The notes: generated by a model from the letters alone, not told the origin. A stretch of DNA of 64,000 bases from Prochlorococcus sp. AG-402-K21 (GCA_003216775.1 QCII01000004.1:1-64000); one strand, 5' to 3'; counted from the first letter of the stretch, positions 33,340 through 43,455 are shown. Numbers and translations: made by a program.

Positions 33340-34759
33340 GATCCTTTAATTCTCCAATCAAATCATTCAGTACCTTTTTTGCATCGCCAAAGACCATAGA
33401 GGTATTTGGTAGATCAAATAAATCATTTTTTATTCCGGAGTAACCTGCACTCATACCTCGTTTAATTACAAATACCGTTCTTGCTTCCTGTACATCAAGA
33501 ACTGGCATGCCATATAAAGGAGAAGAACTATCATTTTTAGCTTGAGGATTAACTACATCATTTGCTCCTAAAACTAAAACAACATCCGTTGCTGGAAAAT
33601 CAGGATTTACAACGTCCATCTCTTTAAGTTGTTCGTAAGGAACATCTGCTTCTGCTAAAAGTACATTCATATGTCCAGGCATCCTCCCTGCTACAGGATG
33701 TATTGCGTAAACAACTTCAATACCATTTTGCTCTAGTTTTTTTGTCACTTCCCTTAAAGTATGTTGGGCTTGGGCTACTGCTAGACCATAACCAGGAACA
33801 ATTATTACCTTGTTAGCTGCCTCTAAAGTCAATGCACATTCTTCAACACTGCAAGAAGTTATATTTGTATATTCTCCTGAACCAGAAGAGGCTGTACTTT
33901 GTGCAGATAAAGATCCTCCAAAAAGAACTGAGACCAATGATCTATTCATACCCTTGCACATTACTTGAGTAAGAATTAGACCTGCTGCTCCAACCATTGC
34001 ACCTGCCACTATCAAAAGCTGACTATCAACAACAAAACCTGCTGCTGCTGCTGCGATTCCTGAATAGCTATTCAACAGAGAGATAACAACTGGCATATCT
34101 GCCCCACCAATTGGTAAAGTAACTCCTATTCCTAACAAAGAAGAGACTATAACTAGAAGCCAAATAGAGCTTGTATTGCCATTTATCAGATCAAAAAAAG
34201 CAATAAAGGAAGCAACTGCAAAAACTATATTTACAAAATGTCTAACTTTGCTTTGAGTCCATCCCGGAGTTGACAACCAACCCTGTAACTTTGCCATTGC
34301 GACAATCGAACCAGTGAAGGTTATGGCACCTACAAATATAGAAACAGATATAGAAACTTCGTTAATAAGTGACTTGAAAAAATCAAAATTTTCCAGGCTA
34401 GTAGATATAGGGAAAATAGCTACTCCCAAGGCCACTAAAAGTGAAGACATTCCTCCACAACCATTGAACAATGCCACTGTCTCAGGCATAGAGGTCATAG
34501 GTACTTTTTTTGCAAGTATTGCTCCGAATAAACTACCTACAATTGATCCAATTATTATCCAAATCCAAGACTCAATAGCAATTCCAGATGTACCCAAATA
34601 ATAAGAAAGTAGTCCTACTACTGATAGCGACATTGCAAATGCAGCTAATCTATTAGCATCCCTTGCTGATTTTACTTTTGACAATCCTTTAATTCCCAAA
34701 GCCAGTAAAAGTACGGCTAGAAGGTCAATAAGGAATTTAATGATTACAGGTATATTCAT
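33320..34759 (-). CDS. pntB: NAD(P) transhydrogenase subunit beta
   Basis: A 479-residue inner- or thylakoid-membrane subunit with about nine membrane helices followed by the NADP-binding domain III. That domain has P-G-Y-G-L-A-V-A-Q-A-Q-H, H-P-V-A-G-R-M-P-G-H-M-N-V-L-L-A-E-A and G-A-N-D-V-V-N-P at their usual positions. The enzyme couples proton flow to hydride transfer from NADH to NADP+. Third gene of the pntA-pntA2-pntB operon, eight bases after the preceding stop. Confidence 0.97.
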   Translation of the reverse strand: MNIPVIIKFLIDLLAVLLLALGIKGLSKVKSARDANRLAAFAMSLSVVGLLSYYLGTSGIAIESWIWIIIGSIVGSLFGAILAKKVPMTSMPETVALFNGCGGMSSLLVALGVAIFPISTSLENFDFFKSLINEVSISVSIFVGAITFTGSIVAMAKLQGWLSTPGWTQSKVRHFVNIVFAVASFIAFFDLINGNTSSIWLLVIVSSLLGIGVTLPIGGADMPVVISLLNSYSGIAAAAAGFVVDSQLLIVAGAMVGAAGLILTQVMCKGMNRSLVSVLFGGSLSAQSTASSGSGEYTNITSCSVEECALTLEAANKVIIVPGYGLAVAQAQHTLREVTKKLEQNGIEVVYAIHPVAGRMPGHMNVLLAEADVPYEQLKEMDVVNPDFPATDVVLVLGANDVVNPQAKNDSSSPLYGMPVLDVQEARTVFVIKRGMSAGYSGIKNDLFDLPNTSMVFGDAKKVLNDLIGELKDLGVGEK

Positions 34760-34767
34760 GTTAAAAA

Positions 34768-35061
34768 TTACTTCTTATTTGATGGTTTACGACTAAACAT
34801 CGCGAGCATTCGATCAGTCACAAAGAAACCACCTACAACGTTGAAAAGAGCAAATCCTAGCGAAACTGAACCAATGATTAAAAGTGGTACGTTACCATCT
34901 GCTTTTACAATTAAAGTTAATGCTGCCAGCATTGTTATTCCTGAAATTGCATTTGCACCACTCATCAAGGGAGTATGAAGTGTTGGAGGAACTTTTCCAA
35001 TTAACTCTAGGCCTAACAAACTTCCGAGTAAAAGGACCCAAAGAAGACTTACAAAAGACAT
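34768..35061 (-). CDS. pntA-2: NAD(P) transhydrogenase subunit alpha, membrane part
   Basis: A 97-residue protein with three hydrophobic segments and the conserved V-P-P-T-L-H-T-P-L-M-S-G-A-N-A-I-S-G-I motif. It forms the membrane half of the alpha subunit, which is separate from the NAD-binding part in cyanobacteria. It lies between pntA-1 and pntB with gaps of about a dozen bases. Confidence 0.95.
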   Translation of the reverse strand: MSFVSLLWVLLLGSLLGLELIGKVPPTLHTPLMSGANAISGITMLAALTLIVKADGNVPLLIIGSVSLGFALFNVVGGFFVTDRMLAMFSRKPSNKK

Positions 35062-35073
35062 AATCTTAAAACC

Positions 35074-36204
35074 TCAATTTTCAAAAACTTTATTTTGAAG
35101 GACAACTCCTTCATCACTTAATAGACATCCAGAAATAAGTTCATCCTCTTTATCTAATTTAATTACACCATCTTTTATAAATGGTGTAATCAAAGATGTT
35201 AAGTTCTTAGCATAAAGAGAACTAGCATCATAAGGGACTGATGAAGGTAATTCACCAGCACCTATAAGCTTGACACCATTTTTGATTATGGTTTCATTTG
35301 ATTTTGTTCCTTCGCAGTTACCTCCTTGCGAAACTGCTAAATCTATTACCACAGCACCAGGTCTCATTTTGTCAATCATTGGAGAGTCTATTAAAACAGG
35401 TGCCTTTTTACCCAAAACTTGAGCAGTACAGATAGCTACATCTGCTTCAGATAAATATTTAGTTAAAGTAGCCTTCTGTTTTGAAAGGAATTCGGCTGTC
35501 ACAGCTTTTGCATAACCTCCGGCCTCTCCAGGTTTTTCATCCACTTCAGGAAGTTCTATAAATCTTGCTCCGAGGGACTCTACTTGTTCCTTGACAGCAG
35601 GTCTAATATCGGATACAAAAACTATTGCACCAAGTCTTTTTGCTGTGGCAACAGCCTGCAATCCTGCAACGCCTCCACCAAGAATCACTACTTTGGCAGG
35701 CTGGACGGTGCCTGCTGCAGTCATAAGCATTGGGAAATATCTATCCAACTCACTTGCAGCTAAAAGAACTGCTTTATATCCAGCGATATTGGCCTGTGAA
35801 GAAAGAACATCAGATGACTGAGCTCTACTAATCCTCGGAAGCAACTCTAATGATAAAGCTGAAATCTTATTGTTATTTATAATCCTGAGAAGATCCTTAT
35901 TACCATATGGGTTAAGAAGACCAAGAAGAACAGCGCCTTTTTTTAATTTAGTTAAATTATCCTCTGATGGAGTTTGAACACAAAAAATCAAGTCCGCTTC
36001 ACCCCAAATTTTTTGATCTAGATTACCTATTATTGTTCCTCCCGATTCTTCATATGATAAGTCACTAAATCCTGATAATTTTCCTGCTGAACTTTCAATA
36101 TAAACATCACATCCAAGGCTTTTTAATTTCTTTACCGCTTCTGGTGTAGCTGAAACTCTCCTTTCACCAGAGCTTGTTTCGGAAGGAATAAGTATCTTTG
36201 TCAA
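35074..36204 (-). CDS. pntA: NAD(P) transhydrogenase subunit alpha, NAD-binding part
   Basis: A 376-residue soluble domain I of transhydrogenase, related to alanine dehydrogenase. It has N-terminal P-S-E-T-S-S-G-E-R-R-V-S-A-T-P-E-A-V, the R-I-S-R-A-Q-S-S-D-V-L-S-S-Q-A-N-I loop, a Rossmann G-G-G-V-A-G-L-Q-A (about 179) and the mobile loop with Y-A. It binds NAD(H). First gene of the operon; the gap to the divergent gene at 36332 must contain the promoter. Confidence 0.96.
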   Translation of the reverse strand: MTKILIPSETSSGERRVSATPEAVKKLKSLGCDVYIESSAGKLSGFSDLSYEESGGTIIGNLDQKIWGEADLIFCVQTPSEDNLTKLKKGAVLLGLLNPYGNKDLLRIINNNKISALSLELLPRISRAQSSDVLSSQANIAGYKAVLLAASELDRYFPMLMTAAGTVQPAKVVILGGGVAGLQAVATAKRLGAIVFVSDIRPAVKEQVESLGARFIELPEVDEKPGEAGGYAKAVTAEFLSKQKATLTKYLSEADVAICTAQVLGKKAPVLIDSPMIDKMRPGAVVIDLAVSQGGNCEGTKSNETIIKNGVKLIGAGELPSSVPYDASSLYAKNLTSLITPFIKDGVIKLDKEDELISGCLLSDEGVVLQNKVFEN

Positions 36205-36331
36205 TTTATTTATTTTTTTAACATACTAAATATAAATTGAAGAAAGTCAAAAGTCTTAGATTTTTGTTAATAATATATTTTCTTTTCTATAAAAAATAGC
36301 TATCTAGAATATATAAGTACTAAATAATCCA

Positions 36332-36910
36332 ATGAGTATAAAAGCAATCGAATGTCCTGATGGAGTATGTCATAGTCATCATGGTGGTCACGCTGTTCCA
36401 AGGCAAACTATGCAGAAAAATCTAGAAAAGCATGGTAAAGACTGGTGTGAGAAATTAGCAGAGAGAATTTATGAAATGTCAGTTGATACTTATTCACAGA
36501 CAGTCATGCCCAGTCTCCACTCGGCAGGTTGGCAAAGAAGGCATTTAGATTGGGAATTTAAGCTTGCAGAAAATGATTCTGAACCTGATGAAGCTCTTGT
36601 TGAAGGAATTATTAATGCCACAGAAAGCTTTTTAAGGAGTAGTGAGGTGCATCGATTATTTATTCAAGAATTAGTCCAGGGCACATTTGAGGAAGCAAAT
36701 GACAAAAAAATAATTTCTAAAGCAATAAAATCTATAATTGAAGAAGAGATTGTTAGTTCACTGAGAGAAAAGAAAGAAACTCTTTTAAAGAAAGTATCCT
36801 CAAAATTAATATCAGAAGAAAAAGTTAGCGAGGAACTTGCAATAAATTCAGCTAAAGAGGGTTTTGAGGAAGTTGAAAGGCTACTTGCAAATCATAGCGA
36901 GGCAGTTTAA
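36332..36910 (+). CDS. Conserved hypothetical protein with Cys/His-rich N-terminus, 192 aa
   Basis: A soluble, largely helical protein. The first 25 residues include C-P-D-G-V-C-H-S-H-H-G-G-H, a plausible metal-binding patch. The rest holds Y-S-Q-T-V-M-P-S-L-H-S-A-G-W-Q-R-R-H-L-D-W-E and a C-terminal charged coiled coil (about 135-185). Probably a conserved cyanobacterial family of unknown function. It is divergent from the pnt operon. Confidence 0.65.
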   Translation: MSIKAIECPDGVCHSHHGGHAVPRQTMQKNLEKHGKDWCEKLAERIYEMSVDTYSQTVMPSLHSAGWQRRHLDWEFKLAENDSEPDEALVEGIINATESFLRSSEVHRLFIQELVQGTFEEANDKKIISKAIKSIIEEEIVSSLREKKETLLKKVSSKLISEEKVSEELAINSAKEGFEEVERLLANHSEAV

Positions 36911-37064
36911 ACCTATTTCTTTATAATTTCTTTATAATTTACTGAAAAATTAGTCCAAATATAAATTAAAGATTAAATTATTGTTTGGAAGTACAAAGTT
37001 GTAACTTTTTTGACAATAAATATTCCTTTCTATGTGTTTATCTATATACAACTTTTAAGTTTCA

Positions 37065-37289
37065 ATGGACAATTTCATTAGAAAAAGGATCGACATTGCA
37101 ACCTGTTGGGCAACCAATAGAATTTCCGCAATGGATACTCTAGAAAGATATGAAGACAGTTATGCAATCGCCGAGGAATTTAGAGAATGGATATTACATA
37201 TTGGAGAAAAGAACGAAAATATAAAAGAGTCTGTTTTAAACTTGCCAAAGGAAATAAATAATTTTTTAGACCAAAAAGTCAACGATTAA
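37065..37289 (+). CDS. Small conserved hypothetical protein, 74 aa
   Basis: A 74-residue helical, acidic protein with C-W-A-T-N-R-I-S-A-M-D-T-L-E-R-Y-E-D and R-E-W-I-L-H-I-G-E-K-N. It is soluble and begins at ATG 37065. It precedes the NTRC gene on the same strand by 80 bases. I do not assign a family with confidence. Confidence 0.6.
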   Translation: MDNFIRKRIDIATCWATNRISAMDTLERYEDSYAIAEEFREWILHIGEKNENIKESVLNLPKEINNFLDQKVND

Positions 37290-37368
37290 ATAACAAATCG
37301 TTCGAGTGAAATCCGTCCTACATCTTTTGGGTTTGTTTATTATTATTAATAGTGAAATTAGCTTATAA

Positions 37369-38745
37369 ATGGAAAATACAGAAAAAAATCCTAACGTAGA
37401 AAATGTTGTAATTATAGGTTCAGGTCCTGCCGGTTATACGGCTGCAATATATGCAGCTAGAGCAAATCTTCAACCTTTGCTAGTAACAGGATTTAATTCT
37501 GGTGGAATTCCTGGTGGACAATTAATGACTACAACATTTGTTGAAAATTATCCAGGTTTCCCAGATGGAGTACTAGGTCCTGAATTGATGGATCTAATGA
37601 AGGCTCAAGCAGAAAGATGGGGTACTAATTTGTACGAAAGTGATGTTATATCAATAAATACTGATTCATATCCCTTTGAATTAAAAACTTTAGAGGGAAC
37701 TATAAAAGCTAACTCAATTATTATTGCAACTGGGGCAAGTGCAAATAGATTAGGAGTGATAAATGAAGATAAATTCTGGAGTAAAGGAATAAGTGCTTGT
37801 GCAATATGTGATGGAGCTACCCCACAATTTAGAGATGAAGAATTAGCTGTTATAGGGGGAGGCGACTCTGCATGTGAAGAAGCAGCATACCTCACAAAAT
37901 ATGGCAGCAGAGTGCATTTGATTGTTAGATCAGAAAAATTAAGGGCTAGCGCAGCAATGGTTGATAGAGTAAAAGCTAATTCAAAAATAGAAATCCATTG
38001 GAACACAAAAGTTGATAAAGCTGATGGTTCTGAATGGCTTGAGAAAATAGAAACTATTCACTCTCATGAAGGTAAAGGGGAAATAAATGTAAAGGGTCTT
38101 TTTTACGCGATAGGGCACACACCAAATACGAAGTTCTTAGGCAACAAAATTGATTTAGATAATAAAGGATATATTGCTTGTAAATCAGGAAGACCAGAAA
38201 CATCTATTGATGGCATTTTTGCAGCAGGTGATGTTGTTGATTCTGAATGGAGACAAGGAGTTACAGCTGCAGGAACTGGATGCATGGCAGCATTAGCGAC
38301 CGAAAGGTGGCTAGCCGAGAAAAACTTGGCAAAAACTATAGTCAGAGAAACACCCGAACCAGAAAAAAAACTTAATTCATCAGATTTTAATGAAGAAGAA
38401 GTTAATGAAGATACTTTCGATGAAAACTCTGAATGGCAAAAAGGCAGTTATGCATTAAGGAAACTTTATCACGAGAGTAGAAAACCTATCCTAGTAATTT
38501 TTAGTTCCCCAAGCTGCGGCCCATGTCATGTTTTGAAACCTCAGTTAAAAAGAGTAATTAAAGAACTTGATGGTGCAGTGCTTGGTGTTGAAATTGATAT
38601 TGATAAAGATCAAGATATTGCAAAACAAGCTGGTATTAATGGCACGCCAACAGTTCAACTTTTTAAAGATAAATTATTAAAAAAACAATGGCAAGGTGTT
38701 AAACAAAGAAGTGAGTTTAAAGAAGCGATAAAAAATATTATCTAA
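37369..38745 (+). CDS. trxB: NADPH-thioredoxin reductase fused to thioredoxin (NTRC)
   Basis: A 458-residue flavoenzyme. Residues 1-315 are thioredoxin reductase: FAD-binding G-S-G-P-A-G-Y-T-A-A-I-Y-A-A-R-A, redox C-A-I-C-D-G (about 144-149), NADPH-binding G-G-G-D-S-A-C-E-E-A, and the C-terminal G-I-F-A-A-G-D-V motif. After an acidic linker (about 330-360) comes a thioredoxin domain with active site C-G-P-C-H (about 384-388). In cyanobacteria and plastids this fusion uses NADPH to reduce 2-Cys peroxiredoxin and regulates chloroplast-type enzymes. Length fits the family. Confidence 0.96.
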   Translation: MENTEKNPNVENVVIIGSGPAGYTAAIYAARANLQPLLVTGFNSGGIPGGQLMTTTFVENYPGFPDGVLGPELMDLMKAQAERWGTNLYESDVISINTDSYPFELKTLEGTIKANSIIIATGASANRLGVINEDKFWSKGISACAICDGATPQFRDEELAVIGGGDSACEEAAYLTKYGSRVHLIVRSEKLRASAAMVDRVKANSKIEIHWNTKVDKADGSEWLEKIETIHSHEGKGEINVKGLFYAIGHTPNTKFLGNKIDLDNKGYIACKSGRPETSIDGIFAAGDVVDSEWRQGVTAAGTGCMAALATERWLAEKNLAKTIVRETPEPEKKLNSSDFNEEEVNEDTFDENSEWQKGSYALRKLYHESRKPILVIFSSPSCGPCHVLKPQLKRVIKELDGAVLGVEIDIDKDQDIAKQAGINGTPTVQLFKDKLLKKQWQGVKQRSEFKEAIKNII

Positions 38746-38758
38746 GGTAATTGACTGT

Positions 38759-39028
38759 TTACTTATTATTCCTCTTAGGATTATTTTTATTAGTAGTAGG
38801 CCTGGCACCTCCTCCAGCATTCCTCTCTCGATAGGTTATCCTCCCTCGAGAAAGATCATAAGGACTTATCTCAACTAACACTTTGTCTCCAGCTAATAAT
38901 TTAATTCTAAATTTAGTTAATTTACCTGCAGCTCTGCATAAACATTGATGTCCTTCAGGTTGCTCTAAGGTAACCAAATAAAATCCATTGCCCTGCTCTT
39001 TTTCTATTACACCTGAAGTTTCGATCAT
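38759..39028 (-). CDS. infA: Translation initiation factor IF-1
   Basis: An 89-residue S1/OB-fold factor that binds the ribosomal A site during initiation. It has M-I-E-T-S-G-V-I-E-K-E, L-E-Q-P-E-G-H-Q-C-L-C-R-A-A-G-K-L and G-D-K-V-L-V-E-I-S-P-Y-D-L-S-R-G-R-I-T-Y-R. The C-terminal basic tail (G-A-R-P-T-T-N-K-N-N-P-K-R) is longer than in many bacteria and typical of picocyanobacteria. Unusually it is not next to ribosomal protein genes here. Confidence 0.95.
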   Translation of the reverse strand: MIETSGVIEKEQGNGFYLVTLEQPEGHQCLCRAAGKLTKFRIKLLAGDKVLVEISPYDLSRGRITYRERNAGGGARPTTNKNNPKRNNK

Positions 39029-39120
39029 TAATTAATTTTTTACTAAATTTATATTATCAGAAAAAGATTGGCCAAAATTTATTTAAGAAAAATTAAATAA
39101 GTAAAAATATGGAATTAAAT

Positions 39121-39333
39121 TTAAATTGAGAACTTAATTTCGTTAATTATTTGAAGTTGACCATAGTAAAAATTAGCTTTCGCAATTTTTTCAGAATCTT
39201 CTAATTGATCAAAAAATACAAAGCCAAGGCTTTCCCATAATGAAGATCCGCAAACGTTATTCAATTCATTTTTTGCTTCTTTTGCAAAATTATCTAGTTT
39301 TCGTTCAAGATTTTTAGACTTAGAAACAGACAT
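39121..39333 (-). CDS. Small hypothetical protein, 70 aa
   Basis: A soluble 70-residue protein with a charged N-terminal helix (S-K-N-L-E-R-K-L-D-N-F-A-K-E-A-K-N-E-L) and a second part with L-W-E-S-L-G-F-V-F-F-D-Q-L. It lies between infA and the ycf39-like gene on the same strand. Function unknown. Confidence 0.55.
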   Translation of the reverse strand: MSVSKSKNLERKLDNFAKEAKNELNNVCGSSLWESLGFVFFDQLEDSEKIAKANFYYGQLQIINEIKFSI

Positions 39334-39386
39334 AGATCAAAGATGTACATAGTACAAATATACTATGTAAGTTTAAAATTGCAATA

Positions 39387-40349
39387 TTAAAAAGGTAATC
39401 TCTTTTTTTCTTCAATATTTAGATCAGCTTCCATTTCCCTTAACCTCTTAAGTATTTGTTGATAGTACTCTTTGATATAACTCTCTAGAGACGTCATATC
39501 TTCTTTTTTTAGATCCAATATTTCGTAGGTTTTGCTCATGTCAGCATCTAATGATTCTCCACTACTTGTTACTTCAGCGAAAGCCAATCTTTCAGCAACA
39601 TTTAAAGAGTCTTGAAAAAAAGAAACTACTTTCTGAGTGAAACTAATCAGAAAAGGAGAAACTCTAAAAATTTTAGCTTTCTTTTCGCTAAATTTTTCAC
39701 ATAGGGATATGATTTCGTTTGAATCCCATGCTTTAGGACCAACCAATGGCAATGATGATCTATGAGTTTTTGGGTTATTAATTGCTGCGACAATAACTTT
39801 TGCCATGTCTTGAGTATTCATATATGCGATTTTAGTTGGAGTTCCACTCATCCAAACTGCTTGACTATCTAAAATTGGAATGGCAAATTGACTTATAACT
39901 CCTTGCATAAAGGCTGCACATTTGAAGATTGTATAATCTAGATCAGACTTCTCAAGAAGTTTTTCAGTACAATATTTAATGTCCATTAATGGAACATTTC
40001 TAAATTTTTCTGTTAACAGGATTGAAAGGAATATGACTTTTTTTACATTTAAAGATTCACAAGCATTGAACAAGTTGACTTTTCCATCCCAATCTATTTC
40101 ATAAATACTCCTAGGATCATCTGGTTTACTGGTAGCAGCATCAATAACAACTTCAATATCTTGCAAAGCATATTCAATATCAGAAAAATTTAATAAATTA
40201 CCTTTCGTCAGCTCACACCCCCATTCTTGTAGAAAAGAAGCTTTTCTAGGGTTTCTAACAAAGCATCTTACTTCATGTCCATCTTCTGTAGCTTGCTTTG
40301 CTATTTGTCTACCAAGTGTCCCTGTTGCTCCTACTAAAAGAATCTTCAT
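39387..40349 (-). CDS. ycf39: Ycf39-like NAD(P)-binding protein (atypical SDR)
   Basis: A 320-residue Rossmann-fold protein of the NmrA-like atypical SDR group. The N-terminal V-G-A-T-G-T-L-G-R-Q-I-A (residues 5-16) binds the dinucleotide, with G-H-E-V-R-C-F-V-R-N-P after it. Cyanobacterial Ycf39 works with HLIPs in photosystem II reaction centre assembly and chlorophyll recycling. The adjacent petM gene on the same strand and the hli genes elsewhere in the window fit that role. Length and motif are normal. Confidence 0.85.
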   Translation of the reverse strand: MKILLVGATGTLGRQIAKQATEDGHEVRCFVRNPRKASFLQEWGCELTKGNLLNFSDIEYALQDIEVVIDAATSKPDDPRSIYEIDWDGKVNLFNACESLNVKKVIFLSILLTEKFRNVPLMDIKYCTEKLLEKSDLDYTIFKCAAFMQGVISQFAIPILDSQAVWMSGTPTKIAYMNTQDMAKVIVAAINNPKTHRSSLPLVGPKAWDSNEIISLCEKFSEKKAKIFRVSPFLISFTQKVVSFFQDSLNVAERLAFAEVTSSGESLDADMSKTYEILDLKKEDMTSLESYIKEYYQQILKRLREMEADLNIEEKKRLPF

Positions 40350-40406
40350 ATTTAAGATTTACTTAACCTGTAGACCATAACTCAATTTGTTATGTATTCG
40401 TGAGAA

Positions 40407-40505
40407 TTAATCACCCTGAAACTTTAATAATAGTGCACCACCAATCAATCCTATTGGTATGAGTATCCAAAAAACTGCTGCAATACTAAAAATTTCTTTA
40501 GCCAT
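40407..40505 (-). CDS. petM: Cytochrome b6f subunit PetM, 32 aa
   Basis: A 32-residue single-helix subunit of the thylakoid cytochrome b6f complex, translated from ATG 40505: [20 protein letters not shown], with the end K-F-Q-G-D. This is the canonical PetM sequence. It is 57 bases upstream of the ycf39-like gene on the same strand. Confidence 0.95.
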   Translation of the reverse strand: MAKEIFSIAAVFWILIPIGLIGGALLLKFQGD

Positions 40506-40580
40506 AGTAAAATTTAATGATGACTATAATTTACATTCTATTTACATTTTTTTGTTAAAAAAGTAGATAATGCAAATATC

Positions 40581-41549
40581 TTGAAAATCTTTGAATATAT
40601 GAATATTAAATCTAAAGAAGAAAATATTAACTTTCCTAACTACTGGAATTGGAATGGTTTTAAAATTTGTTGGAGTGTTACAGGCGAAGATAACGAAATT
40701 CCAATTGTCTTTCTTCATGGATTTGGCGCTAGTCGAAAACATTGGAGAAACAATTTACAATATTTTGCAAAAAGGAATTGTGCCTCTTATTCTTTGGATT
40801 TAATAGGATTTGGGGAATCAGATCAGCCTGGAATAAGACAAATTGGAAGATTAAATAATGAGATTTGGTGTAATCAAGTTCAAGACTTTATTGCACAGGT
40901 CATAAGACCAAAGAATTCTGGGAAAGTAATTCTTATTGGCAATTCCCTTGGGTCATTAGTTGCTTTAACATGTGCTGTTTCATTAGAGGATCAGATCGCA
41001 ACAGTTATTGCATCGCCTTTACCAGACCAAATTCAAGAAAACAAGAAGTCCATTACAAAAAAATCATTATTTAAAAAATTTAAAGATAAATTTATCAAAA
41101 TATTTTTTATATTTTTCCCTTTAGAAATTATTTTATTTTTAATAAACAAGTTAGGGGTAATAAAACTAGGGCTAAATTCTGCTTATTTCAAAAAAGATAG
41201 TATTGATTGCGAACTAATAGATCTAGTAACAAAACCAGTCCTGAGGCGAACTGCAGCTAGATCATTAAGAGCTATGTGCATTGGAATGTCTACAAGAGAT
41301 GAAATACTACAAGCCTCTTATCTTTTAAGAAAACTTAGCACCTCAAAAAAAGTTCCTTTTTTATTAATTTGGGGAGATAAAGATAATTTCATACCTTTAT
41401 TTATTGGTAAAAAGATTGCAAATTTCCATAGATGGGTAAAATTAAAAATAGTATCCAATTCAGGGCATTGCATCCATGATGAAGACCCTTCAGTATTCAA
41501 TAGGATCTCTTATGAATGGATTAGAGATTTAAAACTTTTTAAAATATGA
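40581..41549 (+). CDS. Alpha/beta hydrolase
   Basis: A 322-residue alpha/beta-hydrolase fold protein: oxyanion region [14 protein letters not shown], nucleophile elbow [10 protein letters not shown] (Ser about 120), acid in W-G-D-K-D-N-F-I-P and base in [10 protein letters not shown]. The cap contains a hydrophobic patch ([11 protein letters not shown]) that may touch membranes. The substrate is unknown. It starts with TTG at 40581, though ATG at 40599 is also reasonable. It overlaps ilvH by four bases. Confidence 0.85.
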   Translation: MKIFEYMNIKSKEENINFPNYWNWNGFKICWSVTGEDNEIPIVFLHGFGASRKHWRNNLQYFAKRNCASYSLDLIGFGESDQPGIRQIGRLNNEIWCNQVQDFIAQVIRPKNSGKVILIGNSLGSLVALTCAVSLEDQIATVIASPLPDQIQENKKSITKKSLFKKFKDKFIKIFFIFFPLEIILFLINKLGVIKLGLNSAYFKKDSIDCELIDLVTKPVLRRTAARSLRAMCIGMSTRDEILQASYLLRKLSTSKKVPFLLIWGDKDNFIPLFIGKKIANFHRWVKLKIVSNSGHCIHDEDPSVFNRISYEWIRDLKLFKI

Positions 41550-42070
41550 AACATACACTATCAGTTCTTGTAGAAGACGAATCTGGAGCTTTGAGTAGAA
41601 TCTCAGGCCTCTTTGCTAGAAGGGGGTTCAACATAGACAGCCTTGCAGTAGGTCCTGCAGAATCCAAAGGAATTTCAAGATTAACTATGGTTGTAGAAGG
41701 TGACGATGAAACTCTTCAACAAATGACCAAGCAACTTAATAAGTTATTTAATGTTCTTGGAGTTGTTGATTTTACTAATCTCGCAGCTGTTGAGAGGGAA
41801 TTGATGTTACTAAAAGTTTCATCTAAAGAAGATACTCGTAGTAATATTCTTGATATAGTTCAAATATTCCGTGCAAAAGTTGTTGACGTTTCTGATATGG
41901 CTTTAACACTTGAAGTGGTTGGGGATCCTGGGAAGCTAGTTGCTTTAGAGAAATTACTTGAACCTTACGGCATTCTTGAAATAGCAAGAACTGGAAAGGT
42001 CGCTCTTAAACGCTCTTCAGGAGTAAATACAGAAATGTTGAAAATCAACAAATATTCTTTAGAAATTTAA
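41546..42070 (+). CDS. ilvH: Acetolactate synthase small (regulatory) subunit
   Basis: A 174-residue ACT-domain regulatory subunit of branched-chain amino acid synthesis. [33 protein letters not shown] opens the ACT domain, and the second domain ends with K-V-A-L-K-R-S-S-G. It binds valine to control the catalytic IlvB subunit, which is elsewhere. It overlaps the upstream hydrolase (ATGA) and is convergent with the cyclophilin gene, sharing four bases. Confidence 0.97.
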   Translation: MKHTLSVLVEDESGALSRISGLFARRGFNIDSLAVGPAESKGISRLTMVVEGDDETLQQMTKQLNKLFNVLGVVDFTNLAAVERELMLLKVSSKEDTRSNILDIVQIFRAKVVDVSDMALTLEVVGDPGKLVALEKLLEPYGILEIARTGKVALKRSSGVNTEMLKINKYSLEI

Positions 42071-42708
42071 TTAGATATCTGGACATCGACTATGTAGTCG
42101 TCTTTCTTGATTTTTTCAAGTACATCTAATCCTCCAATAATCCTACCAAAAATCGAATATCTTCCATCTAGTGCTGGAATTTTATTAGTTACAAAAAAAA
42201 ATTCAGTGGATGAAGAGTTGTTCTTTCCGCTCTTAACCATAGCGATAGAACCACTCTCAAAGGTAAAGACTAAATTTTCAGTTTCAGAAGGATTTTTTAT
42301 TTGATAGTTGTATTTTGGTTTAATTTCTTCTTTGAATTTTATTTCTAGAGGTATTGAAGGACTTGTTTTATTTAGTGTTTGATTGTATTCAATAAAAAAT
42401 TTATTTTCTGGATTTACCCCTCCGTGTATAAATTTTAATTTGGGGTAATTTATTATTTTATAAAATTTTTGATTTACATAAATACCATTGTGTATGTTTT
42501 CTAGAAAATTTGATACTGTTACTGGGTGATCTTTACCAAATAATTTAACCTCAAAATCACCTTTTGAAGTTTTAAAAAGAATTATTTTATTATATTTGGT
42601 GCAACTTAATTTGAGTTTTTGGCAGTAATAATTGGAATCAAAATCATTTTTAAAACTACAAGCTGATACAAGAAACAAAATTTGAATTAAAGTTAATGAT
42701 TTTAACAA
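42067..42708 (-). CDS. Cyclophilin-type peptidyl-prolyl isomerase, lipoprotein
   Basis: A 213-residue exported isomerase. The N-terminus is a lipoprotein signal (L-F-L-V-S-A-C, lipid-bearing Cys about 17). The cyclophilin core follows: [19 protein letters not shown], then [18 protein letters not shown] and [18 protein letters not shown]. It catalyses proline isomerisation of proteins in the periplasm or lumen. Only 7 bases separate it from the upstream ycf4. Confidence 0.88.
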   Translation of the reverse strand: MLKSLTLIQILFLVSACSFKNDFDSNYYCQKLKLSCTKYNKIILFKTSKGDFEVKLFGKDHPVTVSNFLENIHNGIYVNQKFYKIINYPKLKFIHGGVNPENKFFIEYNQTLNKTSPSIPLEIKFKEEIKPKYNYQIKNPSETENLVFTFESGSIAMVKSGKNNSSSTEFFFVTNKIPALDGRYSIFGRIIGGLDVLEKIKKDDYIVDVQISN

Positions 42709-42715
42709 TTTTTTT

Positions 42716-43273
42716 TTATTTTAAACCCTCCAATTTAACGTTTAAAAATTTAGCTAAACGTGCTCCCTCTTCTTCAACTTGAAGAATTGGCTTAAGTTCA
42801 CCTGCTCCGCTTAAAGGAAGTGGTTTTTTTCTACCTTTAAGTACCAAGGCAATCCTTCTTCTTGGATTAAATCCCTCACTTATATCCAACTTAACTGACT
42901 TAATTTCATCGAAATTCAATTTGATTTCAATATCTTTAAATAATCCTTTTCTTTTTATTTCTATAGATTTTGAGGATTTATCAAAAGAATTACTTCCTGA
43001 ACCAAAGTTTATGTAAACCAAATACCATAAATAAAAATTTAATAAATTAGCTATTACTCCATATGCTCCCATTATTATCCCTTGAGGTATAAATAATAGG
43101 GACGAAGGATTTCCTAGAGGTAATAGATCTCTTCCTGTATAGCTTGATATCGAGGCCAAAAGAAAACCAATACCCCCAATAGTTAGCATCAGACCAATAA
43201 TGTAATTAGAAATTTTTCTTGATCCACCAATTAATTGTTCTATTTTATCGAAAGACGTCAAATCTGAATTCAT
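42716..43273 (-). CDS. ycf4: Photosystem I assembly protein Ycf4
   Basis: A 185-residue thylakoid protein with two transmembrane segments (about 23-44 and 66-88) and a soluble C-terminal domain with D-E-I-K-S-V-K-L-D-I-S-E-G-F-N-P-R-R-R-I-A-L-V-L-K-G. Typical Ycf4 motifs are G-S-R-K and L-P-L-G-N-P-S-S-L-L-F-I-P-Q-G-I-I-M. It helps PSI assemble. Divergent from psbD and followed by the cyclophilin gene. Confidence 0.95.
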   Translation of the reverse strand: MNSDLTSFDKIEQLIGGSRKISNYIIGLMLTIGGIGFLLASISSYTGRDLLPLGNPSSLLFIPQGIIMGAYGVIANLLNFYLWYLVYINFGSGSNSFDKSSKSIEIKRKGLFKDIEIKLNFDEIKSVKLDISEGFNPRRRIALVLKGRKKPLPLSGAGELKPILQVEEEGARLAKFLNVKLEGLK

Positions 43274-43455
43274 TTTTATCCTTTTTTAGGGCCTAATTAA
43301 GATAATTTAACAAACTAAGGGAGTATTCTTACCTAATTTTTAATAAAAAAGTCAGGAAAGCTTTACAAGGCGTTTCAGATATACAAATATTTCCCCACAT
43401 TACTCTCAATCTTTGTTACAGTCACTGCGTATCCCGAAGCTAAAAACGATTTCTC

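Noticed and set aside
34314-34601. Long plus-strand frame opposite pntB
   Set aside because: Shadow of the highly conserved pntB sequence; the same applies to similar frames opposite psbD, psbC, polA, the porin and NTRC.
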